Counted from the first letter of the stretch, positions 27,319 through 37,121 are shown. The stretch: 64,000 nt of DNA from Planctomycetota bacterium (GCA_020851795.1 JADZCA010000048.1:1-64000), one strand, 5' to 3'. Program-made: numbers and translations. The notes: generated by a model not told the origin, from the letters alone.

Positions 27319-28859
27319 GCGCCGGGCTCGGCCGCGCCGACCGTCGCGCGATCCTCGCGTCCTACCGCGACGGCGGGATCCTCCGCGACCGACTGCGCGC
27401 GCGGGCGCTGCGCCGCAGCGTGCTCCGCCGCGTCGTCGCGGTGCTCCCGACGTCGGGCGTCGTCAGCGTCGTCGGCGCGGGGGAGGGGCTGCTCCCGCAC
27501 GCGTTGCTGCGCGCCTCGCCCGCGCTGCGGGTCTTCGCGTTCGAGGCCGACCCGCGGCGTCGCCGGCGCGCGGTCGCGAGCCTCTCCGCGCGGGGCGTCG
27601 TCGTCGCGCCCGGCGCGCCGGAGCGCGTGGACCTCCCGCGCAGCGACGCCGTGGTGCTCCTGCGCGGGCTGTCGCGGCTCTCGCGCGCCGAGCAGGAGGC
27701 CGCGGTCACGCGGGCGGCCGGCGCGCTCGCGCCGGGCGGCGTGCTCGTCGTCCGCGTCCTCGACGGGACCGGCGGGCTCCGCGCGCGCCTGCGCCGGGCC
27801 CTGCGGCGCGTCGGGCGGGGGCTGGCCGCGCGCGGGTCGCGCGAGGGCGGCGTCCGCACGCCGCGCGCGTGGGCCACCGCGTTCGAGGCGCTCGGGTTCG
27901 TCGACGTGTCCGCGGTCCGCGCGGGCCGCCTCGGGCTCGACGGGCGCGTGCTCGTCGTCGGCCGCGTGCCCGCCGAGGGCCTCGCCGCCGCCGCACGCCC
28001 GGCGCCGCCGCCTCCGCCGGCGCCGGGTGTGCCGCGCTGCGCGCTGTGCGGCTCGCCGCGCCGCCGGCTCGCGCTGCGCCACCCGCAGGGCGACCTCGTC
28101 CGCTGCCGGGCGTGCGGCCTCGCCGTCGTCGCGCGGATGCCGGGCCCGGCCGAGGCGCTCGCGCAGTACGACGCCGGCTACTTCCGCGGGGCCCGGGGCT
28201 ACCGCGACTACGCCGGCGAGAAGGCGCTCTACCGCGCCGTCTTCCGCCGTCGCCTCGGCCGGCTGCGCGCGTTCGGCGCTCGGGGGCGGCTCCTCGACGT
28301 GGGGGCCGCCACCGGCTCGTTCCTCGAGGAGGCGACCGCCGCGGGCTTCCGTGCCGTGGGGCTCGAGCCCTCGGCCGACGCGGGCGCCGTCGCGCGCGCC
28401 GCCGGCCTCGACGTCCGCACCGGGTCGATCGAGGGCGCCGAGCTCGGCCCCGAGCCGTTCGACGTCGTCACCGCGTTCGACGTGGTCGAGCACCTCGTGG
28501 ACCCGGTCGCGGGGCTGGCGCGGCTCGCGACGTGGGCCCGCCGCGGCGGCCTCGTCGCCGTCTCGGTGCCCGACTTCGGCGGCGGGTGGGCGCGGGCCAC
28601 AGGCGCGCGGTGGCCGTTCGTCACGCCGACGGAGCACCTCCACTACTTCACGCGGCGCACGCTGCGCGCCGCGCTGACCGCGGTGGGACTGCGCGTGCTC
28701 GAGGTCGCCGCGACGCCGACCCCCGTGTCGTGGGGACGCCTCGCCCGTGAGCTCCCGTCCGAGCTCGGGCCCGCCGTGGAGTCGCTGCTCGGCCCCGTCG
28801 CGGACCGGGGCCTCGCGCTCCCGTTCGGCACGCTGCTCGCGATCGCGCGCCGCGCGTGA
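27315..28859 (+). CDS. Fused double methyltransferase with a central zinc ribbon
   Basis: 514 residues. Residues about 1-215 form a Rossmann methyltransferase-like domain (VVSVVGAGEGLLPHALL, then FAFEADPRRRR). A Pro linker leads to a four-Cys knuckle, RCALCGSP...LVRCRACGL (about 237-265). A second, canonical SAM-methyltransferase domain follows (LLDVGAATGSFLEEATAAGF, TAFDVVEHLVDPVAGL, HLHYFTRRTLRAAL). The zinc ribbon plus second domain resembles the C-methyltransferases that act on sugar nucleotides or glycans. The N-terminal domain may be inactive or scaffold. Coupled to GT87, so the target is probably a glycan. Confidence 0.8.
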   Translation: MSAGLGRADRRAILASYRDGGILRDRLRARALRRSVLRRVVAVLPTSGVVSVVGAGEGLLPHALLRASPALRVFAFEADPRRRRRAVASLSARGVVVAPGAPERVDLPRSDAVVLLRGLSRLSRAEQEAAVTRAAGALAPGGVLVVRVLDGTGGLRARLRRALRRVGRGLAARGSREGGVRTPRAWATAFEALGFVDVSAVRAGRLGLDGRVLVVGRVPAEGLAAAARPAPPPPPAPGVPRCALCGSPRRRLALRHPQGDLVRCRACGLAVVARMPGPAEALAQYDAGYFRGARGYRDYAGEKALYRAVFRRRLGRLRAFGARGRLLDVGAATGSFLEEATAAGFRAVGLEPSADAGAVARAAGLDVRTGSIEGAELGPEPFDVVTAFDVVEHLVDPVAGLARLATWARRGGLVAVSVPDFGGGWARATGARWPFVTPTEHLHYFTRRTLRAALTAVGLRVLEVAATPTPVSWGRLARELPSELGPAVESLLGPVADRGLALPFGTLLAIARRA

Positions 28860-29067
28860 CGAGGCGTGAGGGCGTGGCCGCGCGTGGCGGGGCGACGGCG
28901 CCGCGCTGCGGCGGGCGCTCGCGGACGGTCTCACGCCTTCGCGCCGAGGTCGTCGGACGTCGCCGTTCGCCCGAGCGGGTTGACCGCCGCGGTCCCGCCT
29001 CCGATGATCTCGCGTCGAGGCCGGTCCGCGCGCCGTGCGCGCGGCACGAGCCTCGCGGAGGCGGTCG

Positions 29068-30945
29068 ATGCGGCGCGCGTGCTGGATCCGAGCGTGGGCG
29101 GCCGGTCTGCTGCTCTCGGGCTGCGGGGGCGGCGGCGGTGGGGGCGGGGGCGGGAGCCCGCCGCCCCCGGCGCCGACGCTCGGCGGCCTCTGGCGCCTCG
29201 CCTACGAGCGGCAGCCTTCGGCGTGCGGCACGCTCCTCCTCGACGAGTTTGCATGGGCGTCCGTCGTCGGGACCACCGCGACGCTGCGCACCGGCGGCGG
29301 CACCCTCGTCGGGACCTTCTCGGCCGGCGCGCTCGCGGTGAACGGTCGGGTCCCGGGCGACTTCCGCTACATCGACTTCGAGCTGCGTGCCGACGTGACG
29401 GGCGACACCCTCGACGGGGACGTGGCGTGGATCGAGTACTCCGCGGTCACGCAGCAGGCGACGGGATGCACCGGGTCCGACCACGTGACCGGCGTCCGCC
29501 ACGTCGGCGCGTTCGCGCCGACGCTCGCGATGACCACGCTCGCTTCCACCGACGCCTTCCCTGCCGCCAACGACCTCTGGACGAGCGACGCGACGGGCGC
29601 GTGGCGGTGCCCTGTCGCCGGCCCCCAGGTGGACACCCTCGACGTCGTGTCGTTCGCGTGGTCGCCCAGCCGGACCTTCCTCGCGTTCACGACCCTCTTC
29701 GACGCGTCGCTCCACGTCGTGCCCGCAGCGGGCGGGCCGTCCCACGTCGTCGCGACCGGCCTGCGCGACGTCGCCGTCTCGGACGACGGACGAGGCCCCG
29801 CCGCGTGGGCCTGGTCGTCGACGGACCGCCTCCTCTGGGTCGAGGCGACGCCCGACGCCGCCACGGACGCCCTGCACGTCGTCGAGGCCGACGGCACCGG
29901 CGACGTCGTGCTCGACGCGCCCGTCCCGCTCGCACAGGACGGTGGCGCGGTGTTCTCCCCGGACGGCAGCCGCGTCGCCTACGTCGGCTTCGCCCCGGAC
30001 GGGGACGGCGCGCGCGTCGTCGTCGTCGCCGCGACGGGCGGGAACGGCCACGTGGTGTCGGCGCCGTTCCTCGATCCGCCCGGTCCCGCGGCCACCACGG
30101 TCTCGTCGGTGGCCTGGGACGCGGCCGGTCAGCGCGTCGCGTTCACCACGCGCGCCGTGGACGCGGTGCCGGTGTCGGGTTCGACCCACGACGCGCTGTT
30201 CGTCGCGCCCGCCGCGGGCAGCGCCGTCCGCGTCTTCGCGCCCGCAGCGGGGCGCACCGCGCGTGGGTTCGCCTGGCTCGACGGAGCGTGGCTCGCGCAC
30301 GACGACACGGCGTCGGACGACGCCGACAGCGTGCTGCGCGTCGTGCAGGACGACGGCACGGGAGCGCGGGTCGTGGCGACGCTCGCGGGCGCGACGGCGT
30401 TCGCTCGCGGCGGCGGGGGCCGCGTGGTCTTCGGGGCCGGTGGGGGCACCGTCGAGTCGGTGCCGGCCGTCGGCGGGACACCGGACGTCCTCGCGACGGC
30501 CACGTTCGTCGGGGTGACGGCCGACGGTGCGCGCGCGGTGGTCGCCTCGGGTCCGGTCGGCGACGTCGCCGTGGCGGCGGTGCCGGTGGCGGGGGGGGCC
30601 GCGACGACGCTCGCGTCGCACGTCGGGCCCGCGCCGTCTTCGTCGGAGGTGCGCGCGTCGTTCCCGCCGACCGGGTCGCGGGTGCTCGTCCTGGGCTCGG
30701 GGACGGTGGCCGACGCGCGGGCCGTGCGGCTCGTGGACGCCGCGACGGCGGTCACGCACGCGAGCCTCGCGCTCCCCGCGTCGCCGATGCCTCGCGACGG
30801 GTGGTCCACCGACGGCACGGCCGTGGCCGTGCGCACCACCGACGGCGCGCTGACCTGGCTGTCGTCGGCGACGGGCGCGACGCCGGTGCCCACGGCGACG
30901 CTGCGCCGTCCGGACGCGTCGCCCACCGACGTCGTCGCGCGCTGA
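29068..30945 (+). CDS. Beta-propeller lipoprotein (TolB/PD40 type)
   Basis: 625 residues. Signal peptide with lipobox LLSGC; the lipidated Cys is followed by ten glycines and a Ser/Pro linker, a flexible tether common in surface lipoproteins. The rest consists of beta-propeller blades; the clearest is GGAVFSPDGSRVAYVGFAPD (PD40-type). Others include SFAWSPSRTFLAFTT and SVAWDAAGQRVAFTT. It is probably an outer-membrane or surface lipoprotein that binds a ligand or partner. ATG 29068 has GGAGG six bases upstream. The upstream gap (28860-29067) holds nothing else I can support. Confidence 0.85.
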   Translation: MRRACWIRAWAAGLLLSGCGGGGGGGGGGSPPPPAPTLGGLWRLAYERQPSACGTLLLDEFAWASVVGTTATLRTGGGTLVGTFSAGALAVNGRVPGDFRYIDFELRADVTGDTLDGDVAWIEYSAVTQQATGCTGSDHVTGVRHVGAFAPTLAMTTLASTDAFPAANDLWTSDATGAWRCPVAGPQVDTLDVVSFAWSPSRTFLAFTTLFDASLHVVPAAGGPSHVVATGLRDVAVSDDGRGPAAWAWSSTDRLLWVEATPDAATDALHVVEADGTGDVVLDAPVPLAQDGGAVFSPDGSRVAYVGFAPDGDGARVVVVAATGGNGHVVSAPFLDPPGPAATTVSSVAWDAAGQRVAFTTRAVDAVPVSGSTHDALFVAPAAGSAVRVFAPAAGRTARGFAWLDGAWLAHDDTASDDADSVLRVVQDDGTGARVVATLAGATAFARGGGGRVVFGAGGGTVESVPAVGGTPDVLATATFVGVTADGARAVVASGPVGDVAVAAVPVAGGAATTLASHVGPAPSSSEVRASFPPTGSRVLVLGSGTVADARAVRLVDAATAVTHASLALPASPMPRDGWSTDGTAVAVRTTDGALTWLSSATGATPVPTATLRRPDASPTDVVAR

Positions 30946-30981
30946 CCCGCGCGTCGCGGCGGCGACCGCGCCTCGTGCGAG

Positions 30982-32385
30982 TCAGGGGCGCCGCGTGAAC
31001 GCGAGCTCGCCGCCCCGCGCGATCGTGAGCGTCACGTGCGAAGCCCTTCCGTCGGCACCCCGGCGGAATGCGACGCCCACGCGCTCGGACCCGTCGAAGA
31101 AGACGAGCGCGCCGTCGGGGCCCGAGAGGAACCGGCCTTGCGTGACGGGCCCGTTCGGCGGCGACCACGCGATGCGCCCCACGAGCGTCCCGTCGGCGGG
31201 CTCGACCGTCAGGACGCGCCCCCGCTCGTCCGCGTAGGTGCCCGTGAGGGCGCGGGCCACCTCCGCGGACGGGGCGTCGCCGCTCGTGTCGGGCAGGGGG
31301 CGCGGCTCCTCGCCGAAGAGGAGGCTCGTGACCGCGTCGGCGAGGGGGCGTACGGGCGCGTCGTCGGCGTTGGCGAGCACGACCACGCAGGCGTCCTCGT
31401 CGGGGAAGCGGCGCATCTCGGTGTGAAAGCCCCGCACGTCGCCCCCGTGGCTCACGACCGAGCGGCCGCCCTCGTCCTTGGCGACGACCCACCCCAGCGC
31501 GTAGTCGTGCAGCCCCGGCGTGAGGAGCGCCTTGCGCGACTCGGCGCGGAGCACGGCGTCGGTTCGAAGCGCGCGGTCCCAGCGCCAGAGGTCCCACGCC
31601 GATGTGACGACCCCGCCCATCCCACGGTACTGCAGCTCGAACGGCCCGTACGGGGGCTCGAGCGCCGAGCGGTGGCGACCGTCCTTGGAGCGGCCCACCG
31701 CGACCGCCGCCTTATTCGGGGCCGGGTCCCCCGTGAAGCCGGTGGCCTTGAGCTTGGCGCGCTGGAACAGCTCGGCCCGGCAGAACTCGAGGAAGTCCCG
31801 GCCCGAGGCCCGCGACACGATCACCGTGAGCAGCGCGTAGCCCTGGTTCCAGTACTCCCAGTGCGTGCCGGGCGGGTGCTGCGGGCCGCCGCGGAGGAAC
31901 ACCGGCAGCACCTCGGCGACGTCCATCCCGCCGCCCTCCGAGTTCGAGCCGGGGATGCCCGAGGTGTGCTGCAGCAGGTGCCGCACCGTGATCGCGCGGC
32001 AGTCCTCCGGGACGTCGGGCAGGTGCTTCCCGATCGGGTCGTCGAGCGAGAGGCGTCGCAGCTCCTGCGCGCGCAGCACGGCGGCCGCGGTGAACTGCTT
32101 CGAGAGCGAGGCGAGCTCGAACAGCGTGGCGGGCGTGTTCGGCGTCTTCCCCTCGACGTCGGCCGACCCGACGCCGACCGCGGCGACGACGCGGCCGCCC
32201 TTGCCCGCCAGCACGACGCCCGCGAACCCGCGACCCTCGGCCGCCCGGGCGAACGCGACGATGCGTCGCCCGGCCTCGCCGTCGGCGACCGTCTTCGTCT
32301 CGGGGTCGTCGGCGGCCTCGGCGTGGCCTGCGGCGGCGACCACCGCGCCGAGGAGCAGCGTGGCCCAGGCCCTTCGCGTTCTCAT
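30982..32385 (-). CDS. Secreted serine hydrolase, class C beta-lactamase family
   Basis: 467 residues. Signal peptide to about residue 24. The family triad is present: SLSK with nucleophile Ser93 and Lys96, a Tyr-x-Asn motif in HWEYWNQGYA, and HGG (SHGGDVRGFH) in place of KTG. A C-terminal lipocalin-like beta domain (GTYADERGRVLTVEP) follows, as in many peptide or ester hydrolases of this group (D-aminopeptidase, EstB types). It is not a proven beta-lactamase. The ATG 32385 is six bases from the TAGCCT box. Confidence 0.9.
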   Translation of the reverse strand: MRTRRAWATLLLGAVVAAAGHAEAADDPETKTVADGEAGRRIVAFARAAEGRGFAGVVLAGKGGRVVAAVGVGSADVEGKTPNTPATLFELASLSKQFTAAAVLRAQELRRLSLDDPIGKHLPDVPEDCRAITVRHLLQHTSGIPGSNSEGGGMDVAEVLPVFLRGGPQHPPGTHWEYWNQGYALLTVIVSRASGRDFLEFCRAELFQRAKLKATGFTGDPAPNKAAVAVGRSKDGRHRSALEPPYGPFELQYRGMGGVVTSAWDLWRWDRALRTDAVLRAESRKALLTPGLHDYALGWVVAKDEGGRSVVSHGGDVRGFHTEMRRFPDEDACVVVLANADDAPVRPLADAVTSLLFGEEPRPLPDTSGDAPSAEVARALTGTYADERGRVLTVEPADGTLVGRIAWSPPNGPVTQGRFLSGPDGALVFFDGSERVGVAFRRGADGRASHVTLTIARGGELAFTRRP

Positions 32386-32391
32386 GCAGGG

Positions 32392-32420
32392 AGGCTATGC
32401 CCGTTCCGAGGGGCGCGCAA
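32392..32420 (-). promoter_or_regulatory. Promoter of the serine hydrolase gene
   Basis: On the minus strand, TTGCGC (32415-32420), a 17-base spacer and TAGCCT (32392-32397) match the promoter at 2631-2659 in -35 and spacing. The -10 ends six bases before the ATG, so the message should be leaderless. Confidence 0.5.
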
Positions 32421-32486
32421 GCGAGTGGGACCCCGACCGGGCGCGCACGGGAGAGGGCCCGCGGCGCGGCGGCCGCCCCGCCCGCG

Positions 32487-34577
32487 TCACTTCTCCGCGC
32501 GCACGTCCACGCCGTCCCACGAGGGCGGCGGCGGCGCCGCGGCGAACGCGCGGGCGCGGGCGGCGAGCGTCGGCGCGGCGCGGTCGTCGGGCCGCAGCGC
32601 CGCCGCCTCGTCGAAACGACGCGCGGCCTCGTCGAACCGACGGGCGAAGTACGCGGCGAGCCCGGCCTCGTGCGCGTCGCGCGCCGCGAGCCGCGGGGCC
32701 GCGACGGCGCCCGTCGTCCCGAGCAGCTCGTACACGTCGGTGCCCGCCGCGCGGCCGGCGACCGCGACGCGGTCCACGCGCCGCCACTCGAGCCCGTCGC
32801 CCGCGGCGGCGCGCGTGTCGTCGCTCGCGAGGACCTGCGTGCCGTAGGCCTTGTTGAGGCCTTCGAGCCGCGCGGCGAGGTTGGCCCCGTCGCCGAGCAC
32901 CGTGTACGCGAAGCGCTCGGGCGTGCCGATGTTGCCGACGACGACCTCGGCGGTGTGCAGGCCGATGCGGGTCGGGAAGGCCGGGGTCCCGGCCGACACC
33001 CACCCGGTGCGCGCGGCCGCGAGCGCCGTCTGGACGGCGACCGCGGCGCGGCACGCGTGCGCGGCGTGCTCGGGGTCGGGGTCGGGCGCGTTGAAGAACG
33101 CGACGACGGCGTCGCCGACGAACTTGTCCACCGTGCCGCCCGACGCGGTCACCGCGCGGACGACCACGTCGAGGTAGGCGCCGAGCGCCTCGACCAGCGC
33201 CTGGGGCGCGAGCCGCTCCGACACCGTCGTGAAGCCCTCGACGTCGGAGAACAGCAGCGTCATGCGCCGCACCGCGCCGCCGAGCCGGGCCTCGTCGCCG
33301 CGCCGCAGCAGCGTGCGGACGAGCTCGGTGGGGACGTAGCGCGAGAACGAGCGCAGGCTGCGCTTCATGCGCGCGGCGGCGTCGGACACCACCGACACCT
33401 CGAGGATGCGCGACGACGGGGGCGGCGCGTCGGAGAGCTCGAAGGACCCGACGCGCTCGAGGTCGCGGGCGATCGTCTTCAGCGGCGCGGCGATGCGGTG
33501 CGAGATCCACAGCGCGGCCGCGACCGCCAGCACGAGCAGCCCCCCGACGGCCCCGAACGCGACGCCCCGCCAGCGCGAGAAGAACGCGACGAGCGTGTGC
33601 TCGGGCACGAGGACGGCGAGTGCGGCGGGCGGGGCCCGTGCGACGTGGAACCGGCGCAGCACGACGATCCACGTGTCGTCCCCGCGCGGGAGCTCCCACG
33701 TCCGCGTCCCGGTGGGCGGGAGGTCGTCGAGGCCGCGAGGCAGGTCGCCGCAGACCCGGTCGATCAGCGGGCGCAGCTCGCCCTCCACGCGCGGCGACGT
33801 CGAGATCCCGATGCGCCCGGTCGCGGGGTTGAACACCGCCGCGTCGCCCGGGCGGTCGCCCCACATGCGCGCGACCGCGGCGGAGGCGAACCGCGTCGAG
33901 AACCCCACGCCGTACACGCCCACGAGCACGCCCTCGCGGCGCACCCCGACCGAGCACGCGCGGCCGGTCGCGTGGTCCACGGGCCGTTCGTAGAGCGCAC
34001 CCCACGTCGGTTCGGTGGCCTCGGCGCCGACGCGGTACCAAGGCACCTCCTCGAGCTGGGCGAGGTCGCGCAGCCCCGACGTGGCCGGCGCGCGCGTCCC
34101 GTCGGGCGCGACCCGTTCCTCGACCACGCCGCCGCCCACGGCGCGGTGCACGCACAGGACCGACCCGTCGTCGTGACGGAGGACGTACGCGCCGGTGGCC
34201 TGCGGCGTCACGAAGCCGACCCACTCGAGGCGGTCGTCCCACCGCAGCAGGTCGCAGAGGCGCAGCGCGACGCCCATGGGGTCGTCCTCGCGCATGCGCC
34301 GCGCCACCGTCTCGGTGACCAGCGTGCTCAGCGTGTGCTCGGCGGCCTCGAGCCGGTCCTCGATGTCGGAGGCGAGCCCGCGCGCCACCTCGCCGGCGAG
34401 CGCGTCGGCGGTCGCGTCGCGCGTGTGCTCGCGGACGTAGACCCACGCGACGAGGATCCCGGCGACGACGACGAGCAGGAGCCCGACGATCACGGTCCCG
34501 AGCGTGAGCCGCAGGGGGAACCGCCGTCGGCGGGCGTGGTCCTGGCGCGGCGCGTCGGGGTGGGGGGCGGGGTCCAC
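32487..34577 (-). CDS. Transmembrane class III adenylate cyclase with Cache-like sensor
   Basis: 696 residues. A first helix (about 24-48), a periplasmic Cache-like sensor domain of about 270 residues, a second helix (about 335-355), a HAMP region, and a class III cyclase domain. The cyclase has both metal Asp (LLFSDVEGFTT and VDKFVGDAVVAFF), the adenine-selecting Lys in VDKF and Asp in TVLGDGANLAARL, so it should make cAMP. A short TPR-like pair (HEAGLAAYFARRFDEAARRF) ends the protein. GTG start at 34577; TAGGCT lies eleven bases upstream. Confidence 0.92.
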   Translation of the reverse strand: MDPAPHPDAPRQDHARRRRFPLRLTLGTVIVGLLLVVVAGILVAWVYVREHTRDATADALAGEVARGLASDIEDRLEAAEHTLSTLVTETVARRMREDDPMGVALRLCDLLRWDDRLEWVGFVTPQATGAYVLRHDDGSVLCVHRAVGGGVVEERVAPDGTRAPATSGLRDLAQLEEVPWYRVGAEATEPTWGALYERPVDHATGRACSVGVRREGVLVGVYGVGFSTRFASAAVARMWGDRPGDAAVFNPATGRIGISTSPRVEGELRPLIDRVCGDLPRGLDDLPPTGTRTWELPRGDDTWIVVLRRFHVARAPPAALAVLVPEHTLVAFFSRWRGVAFGAVGGLLVLAVAAALWISHRIAAPLKTIARDLERVGSFELSDAPPPSSRILEVSVVSDAAARMKRSLRSFSRYVPTELVRTLLRRGDEARLGGAVRRMTLLFSDVEGFTTVSERLAPQALVEALGAYLDVVVRAVTASGGTVDKFVGDAVVAFFNAPDPDPEHAAHACRAAVAVQTALAAARTGWVSAGTPAFPTRIGLHTAEVVVGNIGTPERFAYTVLGDGANLAARLEGLNKAYGTQVLASDDTRAAAGDGLEWRRVDRVAVAGRAAGTDVYELLGTTGAVAAPRLAARDAHEAGLAAYFARRFDEAARRFDEAAALRPDDRAAPTLAARARAFAAAPPPPSWDGVDVRAEK

Positions 34578-34588
34578 GGCGGGCGCCG

Positions 34589-34594
34589 AGCCTA
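34589..34594 (-). promoter_or_regulatory. -10 box TAGGCT of the cyclase gene
   Basis: The box ends eleven bases before the GTG at 34577. GTGACG lies 18 bases further upstream as a possible -35. There is no Shine-Dalgarno sequence. Confidence 0.4.
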
Positions 34595-34646
34595 CGCGGG
34601 AGCCGGCCGATCCGTCACGGATCGCGTCGGACCGCCTCGCGCGGCC

Positions 34647-37025
34647 TCAGCGTCCGTCGGGCGCCGGCTCCACGTCGCAGCGGAGCGCCGCCCACCCGTC
34701 GAGCTCGAAGTGCTCGAGGCGCAGCGCGTGGCGGCCCGCCGCGAGGTCCACGTCCACGATCGCCTCGCGCGGCGCGTGCCACGTCCAGTCCTCGTGGACC
34801 ACCCGTCCGTCGAGCAGGACGCGCACGCCGTCGTCGGACACCACCCGCAGCCGCCAGCGGCCCGCTCCGACGTCGAGGGTCGTCTCCGCCACGGTGGCGA
34901 AGCGGTCGGCCGGGACGCCCGGCGCGGGCGCCCCGGGCCCGCCGACATCGAGCCCATCCGTCTCCCGCGCGAGCCGCGGCGGCTCCGCGACCAGGGCGTC
35001 GAAGGCGGCGCGGTCTTCGCGCGGGTCCTTCGTCCACGCCCAGAACCGCGTCGTCCACCGCGTCGAGAGCACCGTCCCGCGCGCGACCTCGTCGCGTTCG
35101 CCGACGCGCACGACGAGCTCGAAACGCGCCACGGTGGGCCCGCCCGCCCGCGGCCGCACGACGACGCGCGGCGGGCCGGCGGGCGCGCGCACGTCCGCCG
35201 GCGGGGGCGCCATCGTCGCGTCGAAGCCCTCCGAGACCGAGACGACCCGGAACCCCGCCGGCGCGCGTCCGGCGGGGCCGACGCCGAGCACCGCCACGCT
35301 CGCCGCGCCCGACGCCGCCTGCGTGCGCGGGAACAGGCCGGGCGCGTCCGGGTCCACGGGCCCGCGCTCGTCCACGAGGATCCACGCCCGTCCCGGCGGC
35401 GGCGCGCGCCCCGGCAGGCTCGGCGGCGAGGTCGGCACCGGCCGCGGCGGGGGCGGCATCGCGGGCGCCGGCGGGCCCTCGGACGCCGTCGCGTCCACGT
35501 CGAGCGTGACGGTCCCCGCGACGGTGGGGGGGCGCGGGCGCCACCGGTTCGCGCCGAGCCGCACGGGCGTCCGCGTCTTCCCCTGCGCCGCCCGGGCGGC
35601 GTCCACGAGGTTGCCGACGAAGCGGAGGTCGCGCACGTCGCCGGCGAGGTCGAGCGCGGCCTCGCTCGGGCGCACGAGCGCGTTCCACCGCACCACCGAC
35701 ACGCGGTCGCCGTCGAGCCGGAGCGCGACGCGCCCGTCCTCGACGGTGTTCCACATCACCTCGTTGCGGGCCGAGGCCGTGTCGTGCGCCGTCGCGAACG
35801 CGCTCGCGAGCAGGTCCTCGTCGCGGTCCCACCAGAGGTGGACGCCGACCCCGCAGCGCGCGACGCGGTTGCCGACGATCGCGTTGCCCGTGCCGTGCTC
35901 GATCGAGACGCCGTGCGCGCAGTCCTCGATCGTGTTCTCGCGCACGAGCGTGCCGTAGGAGTAGCCGGCCCACACGCCGTGGTCGCAGCCGACGAGGCGG
36001 TTGCGCAGGAACTGGTTCCCGCCGCTGAAGGTGGCCTCGATCCCGTTCGCGACGGCCCACGAGAAGTCGTTGTCGGCGACGACGTTGTCGTTGCAGCCGC
36101 CCGTCCCCGTGCGCCGCAGCGTCTCGTGGCCCGCGTAGAGGAAGAAGCCGTCGCCCGAGTGCGTCGCCGAGTTGCCGACGAAGAGGTTGCGCGAGCACTG
36201 CTCGAACACGAGGAAGCCCGCGCTGTCCTGACCGCGCGCGTAGACGCCGTCGCTCCAGCCGCGCACGCACAGGTCGCACCGGTTGCCCTCGAACCGGCCC
36301 TCGTCGGTGCGCCACAGCGCGACACCCCAGCCCGAGTTCCGCGAGAAGTCGTTGCCCGCCGCCACGGCGCCGCGGCAGCCCGCGAGCAGGAGCCCGTTCT
36401 GCCCGTCGTGCGCGCGGCAGCCGGTCACGTGGGCGCCGGGGCACGCGCGCAGCGAGATCCCTGCGCCGTAGCGGGCCGCCCACTGCCCGTCGTCGTTCTC
36501 GTGGGGCCAGAGCCAGTCGGCCGGGTCCTCGCGCGCGGGCGTGCTGCCGAGCCGGTCTCGCCGGTTGCGGGACGCGTCGAGCCCCTCGACCGCCACGCGC
36601 TCGCTCCGCTCGGCTCCGACGCCCACGCGGAACCCGCGCACCCGCCCGCCGACGACGCGCGCGCCCGGGGCGTCCACGAGCCGCACGCCGACGCCGACGT
36701 AGCCCTCCGCCGCGTCGGCCTGGTCGCACCCGACCAGCTCGACGCCCTCGAGGTGGACCTCGACGTCCTTCCCCGTCACGCGCAGCACGCCGTCGCCCTG
36801 CGCGTCGCGCACGCGGTACGTGCCCGGCCGCACGCGCACGCTCTCGGTGACGTCGAGGTCGTCGCGGTCGAGGACGACCTCCCGGAGCGGGGCCCGCGGC
36901 GCGTCCGGGGACGGCGCGTCCGCGCCGCGCGCGACCGTCGCCCCGGGGCCCGCGCCGAGCGCGGCGACCGCGACGAGCGCGACGACGCACGCGTCCCGCA
37001 CGGCTCTCGCGCTCGTCGTCGCCAC
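34647..37025 (-). CDS. Secreted right-handed beta-helix protein with PA14 domain
   Basis: 792 residues. Signal peptide in the first 35 residues. Residues about 45-480 are parallel beta-helix (NosD/PbH1) coils with repeated GVxxxN turns, such as RNLFVGNSATHSGDGFFLYA and NAIVGNRVARCGVGVHLWW. A Pro-rich linker and a beta domain (about 590-670) follow. The last 100 residues resemble a PA14 carbohydrate-binding domain (VVSDDGVRVLLDGRVVHEDW). Such proteins cut, epimerise or bind polysaccharides; no catalytic residues can be assigned. The GTG 37025 is 30 bases from TAGACT, with GGAGGG between. Confidence 0.88.
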   Translation of the reverse strand: MATTSARAVRDACVVALVAVAALGAGPGATVARGADAPSPDAPRAPLREVVLDRDDLDVTESVRVRPGTYRVRDAQGDGVLRVTGKDVEVHLEGVELVGCDQADAAEGYVGVGVRLVDAPGARVVGGRVRGFRVGVGAERSERVAVEGLDASRNRRDRLGSTPAREDPADWLWPHENDDGQWAARYGAGISLRACPGAHVTGCRAHDGQNGLLLAGCRGAVAAGNDFSRNSGWGVALWRTDEGRFEGNRCDLCVRGWSDGVYARGQDSAGFLVFEQCSRNLFVGNSATHSGDGFFLYAGHETLRRTGTGGCNDNVVADNDFSWAVANGIEATFSGGNQFLRNRLVGCDHGVWAGYSYGTLVRENTIEDCAHGVSIEHGTGNAIVGNRVARCGVGVHLWWDRDEDLLASAFATAHDTASARNEVMWNTVEDGRVALRLDGDRVSVVRWNALVRPSEAALDLAGDVRDLRFVGNLVDAARAAQGKTRTPVRLGANRWRPRPPTVAGTVTLDVDATASEGPPAPAMPPPPRPVPTSPPSLPGRAPPPGRAWILVDERGPVDPDAPGLFPRTQAASGAASVAVLGVGPAGRAPAGFRVVSVSEGFDATMAPPPADVRAPAGPPRVVVRPRAGGPTVARFELVVRVGERDEVARGTVLSTRWTTRFWAWTKDPREDRAAFDALVAEPPRLARETDGLDVGGPGAPAPGVPADRFATVAETTLDVGAGRWRLRVVSDDGVRVLLDGRVVHEDWTWHAPREAIVDVDLAAGRHALRLEHFELDGWAALRCDVEPAPDGR

Positions 37026-37055
37026 CTTGGGTCGCCCTCCGCGGTCGCGGCCCCG

Positions 37056-37061
37056 AGTCTA
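37056..37061 (-). promoter_or_regulatory. -10 box TAGACT of the beta-helix gene
   Basis: The box ends 30 bases before the GTG at 37025, with a G-rich SD-like sequence in the short leader. Confidence 0.3.
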
Positions 37062-37091
37062 CGACGGGGCGGGCGGCCGCCCGACGGTGCG

Positions 37092-37121
37092 GCGCGGGGG
37101 CGCGCCGAGGCGCCCCCGCGC
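37092..37121 (-). terminator. GC hairpin after the discoidin-like gene
   Basis: The 11-base arms (37092-37102 and 37111-37121) are exact complements around an 8-base loop, about 95 bases after the stop of the 37215-38282 gene. No T-run; function uncertain. Confidence 0.3.

Noticed and set aside
30982..32385. Antibiotic-resistance beta-lactamase
   Set aside because: SxxK, YxN and HGG are common to many esterases and peptidases of this family; the lipocalin-like tail argues against a true class C beta-lactamase.
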